In this document: one piece after another, positions 56,640 to 64,000 of the stretch
Layout: every line of letters starts with the position of its first letter
How positions within the stretch are numbered: position 1 is the first letter of the stretch
Assembly: GCA_036365145.1 (NCBI GenBank)
Contig: JAEOAD010000015.1
Location: forward strand, 1,860,001-1,924,000
From: Orientallactaga sibirica
Taxonomy: Eukaryota; Chordata; Mammalia; Rodentia; Dipodidae
Direction of reading: 5' to 3'
Length of the DNA stretch: 64,000 nucleotides
The notes under the pieces: generated by a model
Databases searched by the model: none
Told to the model about the DNA's origin: nothing
Seen by the model: the letters and a program-made list of their open reading frames with translations, nothing else
Made by a program: the position numbers and the translations under genes

Positions 56640-57395
56640 ATATGTTTGGGAGGGAGGCATGGTAGTACACTCCTCCATCATAGCACTCAGGAAGCAGAAG
56701 CAGAAAGATTGTGAGTTCATGGCCAGTGTAGGTTACATAGTAAGATCTTGTCTCAAAAACTCTTAGGTGCTAAGTATAGGGTGCTTGCCTAGCATACACA
56801 AAGTCTTGAGTTTGATTCCCACTACCAAATAAACCAGATGTGGTTGTGCATTCCTATAATCCTAGCAGTCAGGAAATAGCAGAAGGAGGATCAGAAGTTC
56901 AATGGTACCTTTGACTACATAATAAGTTCAAGGTCAGGCTGCCCTACATGAGACCATCTATCAAAGAAACAAGTCATAGCTGGGTGTGATGACACATCCC
57001 TATGATCTCAGCACTTGAGAGGTTGAGAAAGGAGGATTGCTGTGAGTTTGAGAATAGCCTGAGCCACATGTGAAACAGGCATGGTGGTGTATGCATGCTG
57101 GGGCACTGGGAGGTGAAGGTAGTAAAATCCCTAGATCTCACTGGTCAGCCAATCTAGCCAATGTGATAAGTTTGAGATTAGTGAGAGACCCTACCTCAAA
57201 AAAAAGTGGAACTGTGGAGATGGCTCAGTCAGAAAAGTTCAGATCCCAAGAAAACAGGTCAAAAAACAAAACTGGGCATGGTGACACGTGCCTCTAACCC
57301 CATGTTTGGCAAAGGTGGAGACAGAAGGATCTCTCGGGCTTGTCCAACTGGTAAACTCCAAGTAAAATAAGAAACACTGTCTCAAGAAATAAGCT
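56640..57395 (+). repeat. Cluster of old B1-like SINEs
   Basis: About five diverged copies head to tail. Approximate starts are 56645 (GGCATGGTAGTACACTCC), 56828 (CAGATGTGGTTGTGCATTCC), 56979 (GCTGGGTGTGATGACACATC), 57075 (ACAGGCATGGTGGTGTATGC) and 57270 (ACTGGGCATGGTGACACGTG). Each keeps pieces of the AATCCCAGCACT and GTGAGTTTGAG/GTTCAAGG blocks. Ends are approximate. Confidence 0.75.
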
Positions 57396-57463
57396 AGCCT
57401 CTACACACACTTGCATGCACACCAGCACACACTTGGACCTACACACACAAAGTTACACATGCA

Positions 57464-57466
<3 letters not shown>

Positions 57467-57502
<36 letters not shown>
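57467..57502. repeat. (GA)n microsatellite
   Basis: About 17 GA units. Confidence 0.95.
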
Positions 57503-57506
<4 letters not shown>

Positions 57507-58334
57507 GGATGGTGACTAGAGATGACAGCCAATGTTGATTTGCCTTCACATGCACACATATATACACATGAACCTGCACTCTCATACACACACACAAATA
57601 ATCTGAGGCAGGTCTTTTCCAGGAGTGTGAGCAAGGACAGAACACAGAACAAGAGGTTCAGGATATGGATGAAGTGGAGGATAAATGAGGGAAGTCAGGA
57701 GACAGACACTGGAGGAAAGGTAGTATGTATTCAAATAAAAGCTTGGTGTGGCCAGAAACAACCTGCTCAGTTCATTGGAGTTGCATGGAGGAACACAGAA
57801 TCAAAGGATCCTACAATGCGGCTTTAACTGGCCAAGAGTCATGTTCTAATTTTCAGTCTGAGGGTGGCAGTGGCTGGGAAGATATGCAGAAATAACAAGA
57901 GTAATGAGTGTGTGTAAAAAATGTGGGTATCTTTAGGCTACTGGACCCAGAAGAAGAAAGGAGGAGAGAGTTTCACAGGTAGACCTGGACTTGCCCAGCA
58001 GGTGGTCAGGTTTAAAAGTCAGATGGGCATTCCTAAATGAGGAATGAAAAAACAGGATAACAGGAAGTTTGGAGAGAAGAAGCTGCGATGGATGGGAGAA
58101 ATCCAGACAACCACAGGCCATGGGAGGAAGCATGTAGCAGAAGCTCAGTGTGTCCATTTGAAATAGAAATGGGATGTCCCCACTATTAAGAAATGGTTAT
58201 GATCATCGGATTAAAAGGAGGCCCCATGAATAGGAGGACATCTGCTGATAACCTACTCTTAATCATTTGGAGGACACCTAGCTGTATAACCCTTATCCCC
58301 TTGAACAAGCACCAAGAAAGAAGCCAGTGGGATC
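57503..58334. other. Unassigned intergenic sequence
   Basis: No gene recognised; frames of up to 101 codons (57522-57827) have no domain features. Confidence 0.5.
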
Positions 58335-58455
58335 CAGGCATGCTGGCACATTCTAGTTATGTCAGCACTTGGGAGCAGAGGCAAGAGGATCAGAAGTTGA
58401 AGGCCAGCCTTGGCTACATAGTGAGTTCAAAGGCTACATAAAACCCTGTCTCCAA
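58335..58455 (+). repeat. Old B1-like SINE
   Basis: CCAGGCATGCTGGCACATTC, TCAGCACTTGGGAGCAGAGGC and AAGGCCAGCCTTGGCTACATAG. Confidence 0.75.
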
Positions 58456-58507
58456 TGGATCAGGCTTGACAAATAGGGTTGGAACAAGTCTTTGAAAGAT
58501 CAACTCA

Positions 58508-58851
58508 TTATGGAGTTGTGGGTTATGATTTGTGAGAGCAGCAGTCATTGGGGGAGGGCAATGCCTCTGGATATTCCATCCCACCCTGTGGCTCTTCTTC
58601 TGCCCCCTCTTCTGCAAAATTCTCTGAGCCTTGGTGGGTGTGCTTTAAGGTTGAGCTCTCAGAAGCTTCTGAATTTCTGCTTTGGTGCATTTTGAGTATC
58701 TTCAGTGTCTGTCTCCATCATCCTGGCACACAATACCAGCAATCTCACTAAGGAATCTCACTGAGAGCAGTGTAGTGGAGGAATGGAGGAGGGAAATGAT
58801 GGTACCAACACATGATGTATCCATACAAAATTTCTACTTAATAAAAAAAAA
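58508..58851 (+). mobile_element. Short L1 3'-end insertion with 5' inversion
   Basis: A perfect 13-bp duplication AAAGATCAACTCA (58495-58507 and 58852-58864) flanks it, and an A-tail sits at its right end. The last 60-70 bases (GATGGTACCAACACATGATG... to the A-tail) match the reverse complement of 62350-62410, the 3' end of another L1. The bulk (58510-58760) matches 62415-62690 in the same direction, that is, inverted relative to the tail. This is the form produced by twin priming. Confidence 0.82.
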
Positions 58852-58864
58852 AAAGATCAACTCA

Positions 58865-59250
58865 GACTTTCATCTTGCTGCTAGACCAGGCTGGCAGAAG
58901 AGGATGAGGCAGAGAGAAGAAGCTCTATTGGAGGAGGTAAGACAGCATTTGTAGAGCATTTACACAACAGGTAGGGCATTTTCTTAGCTTCTTGACTGTC
59001 AAAAATAACAAAAGGTGCAAATTCTTATATAGTATGTATATACCAGACACTGTTTATTGGTTTGCTTTTTTTAAACATGGCTAGAGATTAAACCTAGGAC
59101 TTAGCACTTGGTAATAAAGTAACTACCACTGATATATACCACTAGCACCCAAATTCTATTGATATTTTTTCATTGAGTGTGTATGGGGGGGTATATATGT
59201 GCACATGCAACTGCACATGTGTGAAAGTCAGAGAACAACCTCAGGATATT
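58865..59250. other. Unassigned intergenic sequence
   Basis: No gene recognised. 59060-59160 may include SINE relic sequence (ACATGGCTAGAGATTAAACC...CTTGGTAATAAAGTAACTACC). Confidence 0.45.
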
Positions 59251-59420
59251 GGTTCCCTCCTTACACTTTTCTGAGACATGTTCTCTCTTATTTTCTCCAC
59301 TTTGAAGGACACTCTAAATAGCTACTCAACTTTGGGATTCTCCTGGCTCTGCCTCTCATTGCTGTAGGCATATTGGGATTATAGACACATGTGCCACTTT
59401 GCATATGGCTTTAAGCAAAA
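59251..59420 (-). repeat. B4-like SINE relic, antisense
   Basis: TTTTCTGAGACATGTTCTCTC...GGGATTATAGACACATGTGCC follows the antisense B4 layout; strongly diverged. Confidence 0.6.
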
Positions 59421-59957
59421 GAAACACCTCTAGAGGTATTACCACACCCAATTTCAAGTTATACTACAAAGACACAGTAATAACAATAGCATGGTACTGG
59501 CATTAAAAACAGACATACAGATCAATGGAACAGAAGATCCAAGTGTTACCTCAAGCAATTATAGCTACCTGATCTTCAACAAAGGAGCCAGTGACACACA
59601 CACTGTAGAAAAGACAGAATTTGCAACAAATGATTCAGGAGAAATTGTATAACTATTTGCAGAAAAATGAATCTAGATCCACTAATCTCACCATGCATAA
59701 AAACCAACTCAAAACAGATTAAAGACCTGGAACTCTAAAACAACTAGAAGAAAAAATGTGGAGAACACTCCAAAATATAGGAGTGGGGAAAGACTTCTCA
59801 AATAAGATGCCAGTAGCCCAAGAACTTAAACACTCAACCAGTGGAAGCTTATGAAACTAAAAAGCTTTTGTACAGACAGGCATACCATAAACAGAGTGAA
59901 CAGACAACCCACAAAATGGGAGAAAACCTTCACCAGCAAAACCTCCAACAGAAGCCT
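59421..59957 (+). mobile_element. L1 ORF2 C-terminal fragment
   Basis: TTTCAAGTTATACTACAAAGACACAG, ATAGCATGGTACTGGC and AAGCTTTTGTACAGACAGG match the ORF2 region at 29180-29630 in order. Frame-broken and truncated at both ends; its right end abuts the LTR. Confidence 0.88.
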
Positions 59958-60319
59958 TGTTATAGGAAATAACTGAGTCAGTGAGTGAAATCAGACAAAA
60001 ATCCACTTCAGAGAGAGAGGGAGAGAGAGAGAGAGAGAGAGCCTTTATTCATGCACAGACCTCTGCAAGCTAATGCCAAAAAGACAGAAGCCCTGAACTC
60101 AGATTGTGCTGAAATGATACCTTTTACAATCCTTTGTCAAATAAGATTAAGTACAGGCATCTGTCTCCTGAGATAAGGTATATATGTATTTCCAAAAGGG
60201 TCAGGCTCATAGTAATATAATTCTTGTTAGTTGCCATCAAAGGAATCTCCCCCACTGCAGTTTCAGAGGAGGAAAGTGCAACATCTATTGCTTCACTGAA
60301 AGTCCGAGGCACATTTACA
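59958..60319 (-). mobile_element. LTR, minus copy of the 954-1333 family
   Basis: The plus strand reads TGTTATAGGAAATAACTGAG...GAGGCACATTTACA, the reverse complement of the termini of the LTR at 954. GCCTTTATTCATG gives an antisense AATAAAGGC. A (GA)n run (60011-60041) has grown next to that signal, where the other copy has CTCTCTCCCTTTCTCT. No target-site duplication is seen. Confidence 0.85.
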
Positions 60320-60900
60320 TTTCTTATATTGATTATATTCCATCTAAACTAATATAAGGTAGAAACATTAGATATGTGGTATTTCTTCAATGGTTTCCCC
60401 CTCCCTTTGAAGTCTTGACCATTTTATATAAGACTTCAACCTTTATAAATCTGAATCTTCTTGTTTCACTGGACCATAATAAGCCCACAGTGGGTCTGAT
60501 AAGTCTAGTTAGGAGGTCCAAGAACTAAGACCCAAACAATAATCCTAAGAAGATATTTGTTAGTGGTTTGATCACAGACATAGACAAGTTAGCCCATGAC
60601 CAATAGCTATCCCATGATAGCCAGGAGTTTGCTACTTTTCTCTCTTTTAGCCCTTTTTATCTTTAAAGCTCTGGACTCTATTCATAGCAAGTCAAGATTT
60701 GTTTGTATAAAGCAGTATTCCTTATTTAAAATAAGCATAGTCCTCCTTTATCAGCTATAAGCAGACTCAGGCCTCTCTGGTTTTGTATAAACACATCAGC
60801 CAGGGAATTTAGCTTCTTTTATAGGCCTACCAATAACTCGCCTATTTGGTGTACATCATCCATGAATTTATCAGACAAGGTATTTTAAAAGCATGTAGAA
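60320..60900. other. Unassigned AT-rich sequence
   Basis: No gene recognised. It lies 5' of the minus-strand LTR and could be target DNA or another decayed ERV. Confidence 0.45.
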
Positions 60901-61138
60901 GGCTGGAGAGAAAGCTTAGCAGTTAAGGCACTTGTCTGTGAAGCCTAAGTACCCATGTTCCACTCACTAGATCCTACATAAGCCAGATGCACAAAAGTGA
61001 GGCAAACACAAGGTTGCACATGCCCACTAGGTGGCACAAGCATCTAAAGTTTGATTGCAGTGGCTGAGGCCCTGTTAAGCCAATTCATTCTCTCCCTCTC
61101 ACTTTCTCAAAAATAAAATAAAAATAAAAATCACATGA
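60901..61138 (+). repeat. DIP-like SINE
   Basis: GGCTGGAGAGAAAGCTTAGC head, GCCAGATGCACAAAAG, CT-rich end and AAAATAAAATAAAAATAAAA tail. Confidence 0.92.
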
Positions 61139-62257
61139 CAAAAAAAGATTTTAAAAAGACTCCAATTTTTTTTTTCAATTTTAGTTCCTATTCATGAGCA
61201 CTTCCCAATACTATATGGCTTGATATGACACACAGTGTTACAAAAAAAAAACAGATACAGTTCATAATGAATCATTTTTATAAGACTTATAACTCAACAA
61301 TGACCACTTAGTAGAACCAGCATGAATAAGACAGGGACTATCTCATAGTTACAGTATCTTTTCATATAATAATCTCCTAGCAGAAGATTAAATAATAATG
61401 AGTAAACCTTGATGGTAAGGCTCAGTTTTATGTTTTAGTTGTGAAAATGTTGACAGATAGAAGAGCATAGCTAACTTGGTTGAATTACAAACATAACTAA
61501 GCACAAGTTAATATCAATGAGCTGAAGTCTTAACCTTGACATCTTGAGGCATGACAATCACAACCTACAACCTGAATACCATGACATAACTAACTAACAA
61601 ATACATATTTTTGGACAGAGACATCAAGATGTTACTTTTTAATCATCTTAATTAACCACCTTTTCAGTATCTGTCATTCCCGTGTTAAAATTAGTTAGTT
61701 ATAAATGTCTCCAAATGTTAAGCTACATTTAAATATATTTGCCTTTAATTAAGTTTTATTTTAAAAGTTTATTGAAGCAATATTCTTTATACTTTATTTC
61801 CACCAGTTTTCCAAGGTCAGCATATTATTTTCCTTGTTATGATCACTGACCTCTGTAATATAATAATAGTACATTATTTATTAACATTTATAAGACATTC
61901 TTGAAACATTTCTTATGATCAGATAAATGTATAAATTTTGCTAACAGGACACATTACATATCACTTTATAGGTTTATGTCTTTTATGCTGCAAAGCTAAA
62001 ATCCCAATGTCATTATACACCAATATAAAAGTTATTTTTAAAATTGTACTTGATTTTTTCTCTTAAACTTTATAAATGGCTTATTTCATTATGATTACAA
62101 TTATATAGATACTTACATTTTCCTTTATTAAAATCTGTATTTGTTCCATGGACATATAATAAGAACATCCTTGCACATGCAAAATACATTACACCAATTA
62201 ACTACTAAAGTGCAAGCTTGTAGGGTCAGGTTACATTCCATATGTGGCAATATATAT
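61139..62257. other. Unassigned AT-rich intergenic sequence
   Basis: About 1.1 kb, roughly 70% A+T by inspection. No frames over 60 codons, no recognised repeat and no tRNA- or snRNA-like fold noticed. Confidence 0.5.
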
Positions 62258-62345
62258 TGATTGTCAACTTGACAGGACCTAGAATCACCATGAGGGAGTA
62301 TGTGAATTAGGTCAACCTAGGTGCAAATGTATAAAGGCTTATATT
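62258..62345 (+). mobile_element. MLT2-like ERVL LTR relic
   Basis: TTGTCAACTTGACAGGACCTAGAATCACC resembles the 5' region of the element at 43690. It ends where the L1 3' end begins. Confidence 0.5.
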
Positions 62346-62349
62346 TTCA

Positions 62350-64000
62350 GACTTTTTTTATTAGTTATGGACATACTTAGTATGAAAACAGCATATGTTG
62401 TACCATCCTTGCCCTCATCTTCATGGGGATTGTGGGTCATGCATTGTGGGGACAGGCATCAGTATGGAGAAGAGGCAATGTCTCTGTGCATAATGCACAT
62501 GATGCTCTAATAATCTTTCTGCCCCCTCTTCCTCAAAATTCCCTGGGCCATATTGGGTTCATTTTAAGTCTACTTCAGTGATGGTCTCTTGGGAGCCTCT
62601 GGATCTCTGGTTTGGTAGGTGTTGAATGTCCTCAGTGTCTATCTGCTTCGTCCTTGTGCTGAAATCAGGTTCACCAAGAAAGCAGCACTCTCTAATTTCC
62701 ACAATTCCTCTATGGTTTAAGCTGGGGCCGTGGTGAAGTGTGAGTTTCTCTCCTCAGGTCCTGCTCCCTTCTGAAAAAGAGAAGCAGATTCTCCAATGGA
62801 GAGAAGTCAACACAGGTTAAATGGGATAACCATTATTAGTTTAGAGAGAATTTAATGGGTGTAGACCCTCTTGTACCCCAAGATTAGTGGGATTTTGATA
62901 TTGGAAAGCAAAATTATTATCTGGATATGATTCTGACTTGTTTCCCAGTTCCAGATATGGGTTTCTTTCCACTGAGCAAATCAGTTAGCCAATCCAAGAG
63001 CATTTGGCTGTGTGCCACTATTGCATTTGAGTAAGCATCATGTCAGGTTGTTTGCTTCTGAGTAGCTTAGACCTCGAGTTGCTCAAACAGATGTTGGCAA
63101 CTTTCCCCCAGTAGCTCATGTAGTGCCTTCTAGCACTACATGGGCTGTCTGGGGACTGGCTCTCTTCCAGATTACAGCCAGGTCTCTCCATGTCCCATAC
63201 TGATAGCATATGGTGTCTTCAGCATTAGGGTCTTACCATTAACTTCTGGTGGGTAATCAAGTGCTTTGACAGAAGTCTGTTTGGGAAACCTTGTAGGTCT
63301 CTCTGATCAACAGCTCATTGTGGGTGTTAACTGCATCGTGGTACTGGGAGTTACAGACCAGTGCCAAGGGATAAGAAAGAAGAAAAAGAAAGAAAATAGA
63401 AAAAAATAAAACCAAAAACCAGGAGAAATTTAAGGTTAGGCTTCATCTCACCTTCTTCAGGGCCTTCCAATTCAGGTGCTCCCCCTAAAGTCCTGTTGAG
63501 AATCCAACCTTTTAGTCTATCTTCCAGGATATAGGATTCCGTAGTATCAGTTCCAGTTGGATTCAGTTTTGTGTCCCCCCCCACACACACACACCTTTAC
63601 CCTCCCCTCAAGCCCTACCCTTCCTATTGTCCAGGCCTTGAGATGCCTATTAGGTATTTCAGCAAGTTGGGATGATCCAGGTTAGGAACCACAAATGAGT
63701 GAGACCATGTGATGATTGTCTTTTTGTGATTGGGTGAGTTTGCTTAGTATGATGTGTTCCAAGTTCAACGGTTTTTCTACAAATTTTATTGTGCATTTTT
63801 TTATTACTTGTGAGTAGAATTCCATCATGTAGATATACCTCATCTTGGTTGTCCATTCCTCCAATGATGAGCATCAGAGTTGATTCCAGTTCTTAATTGT
63901 TATGAATTGAGAAGCTATACATATGGATGAGAAAATAGCTCTGAACTGAGGCATGGAGCTTTTAAGGTAAATGACCAGTAAGGGAATAACTGGGTCTGTT
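62350..64000 (-). mobile_element. L1 3' end, minus strand, runs off the window
   Basis: A T-run at 62353-62360 is the A-tail. The 3'UTR covers about 62361-63650, with purine/pyrimidine-asymmetric tracts (63360-63420, 63570-63610). ORF2 C-terminal sequence occupies 63659-63874 (HDGILLTSNKKMHNK, HHTKQTHPITKRQ). Only the last part of ORF2 is inside the window. It is older and different in sequence from the L1 at 5518. Confidence 0.85.

Noticed and set aside
1..64000. A host gene or an undescribed multi-gene system
   Set aside because: No exon-like conserved protein segment with splice sites was recognised, and every long frame is explained by L1, ERV, SINE or microsatellite sequence. Short or non-coding host exons cannot be excluded by eye.

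Overview
The window looks like a gene-poor stretch of a rodent nuclear genome made almost entirely of nested retrotransposons. B1 SINEs (7SL-derived, with A-tails) recur throughout. A second, tRNA-derived SINE with a long CT-rich 3' part resembles the DIP family of the B2 superfamily described from jerboas, so a dipodoid rodent (jerboa type) is my best guess; this rests on remembered SINE families, not on a search. I found no host protein-coding gene, no structural RNA gene and no CRISPR array. All longer reading frames belong to LINE-1 (L1) or endogenous retroviruses (ERVs), or are antisense shadows of them.

Layout. 1-3.4 kb: a possible LTR on the minus strand, a SINE relic, a solo-type LTR (954-1333), a TG microsatellite and a B1. 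3.4-20.3 kb: a MaLR LTR, then a minus-strand class I (gammaretrovirus-like) provirus with LTRs at 3875-4651 and 19975-20318. Its gag, pro, pol and env relics are split by a nearly full-length L1 (5518-13053, minus), an L1 3'-end fragment, a B1 and a MaLR LTR. 20.9-37.1 kb: plus-strand L1 tract holding two L1 lineages, two MaLR LTRs, a 544-bp solo LTR inside a B1, and a young class II (betaretrovirus/IAP-like) ERV (32268-35010, minus). That ERV keeps gag and the env membrane anchor but has lost pro, pol and most of env.

37.1-45 kb: mostly unassigned sequence with microsatellites, a MaLR element with two LTRs plus internal part (about 40.9-42.6 kb) and an MLT2-like LTR. 45-53.4 kb: L1 fragments, including one broken and interleaved with an ERVL gag. 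52.2-55.5 kb: ERVL gag-pro-RT with a 333-codon open RT frame. 55.5-64 kb: SINE clusters, short L1 pieces (one a clear 5'-inverted insertion), an LTR of the same family as the one at 954, AT-rich unassigned DNA, and an L1 3' end running off the window.

The contents do not work together as a system. The value of the window is its stratigraphy: target-site duplications (TSDs), empty sites in sister copies and LTR divergence give a relative order of insertion. I did not find a new biological system. The most notable items are the young gag-env-deleted class II ERV, the L1 with an open ORF1 and a 15-bp tandem repeat in its 5'UTR, the L1/ERVL mosaic, and the open ERVL reverse transcriptase frame.
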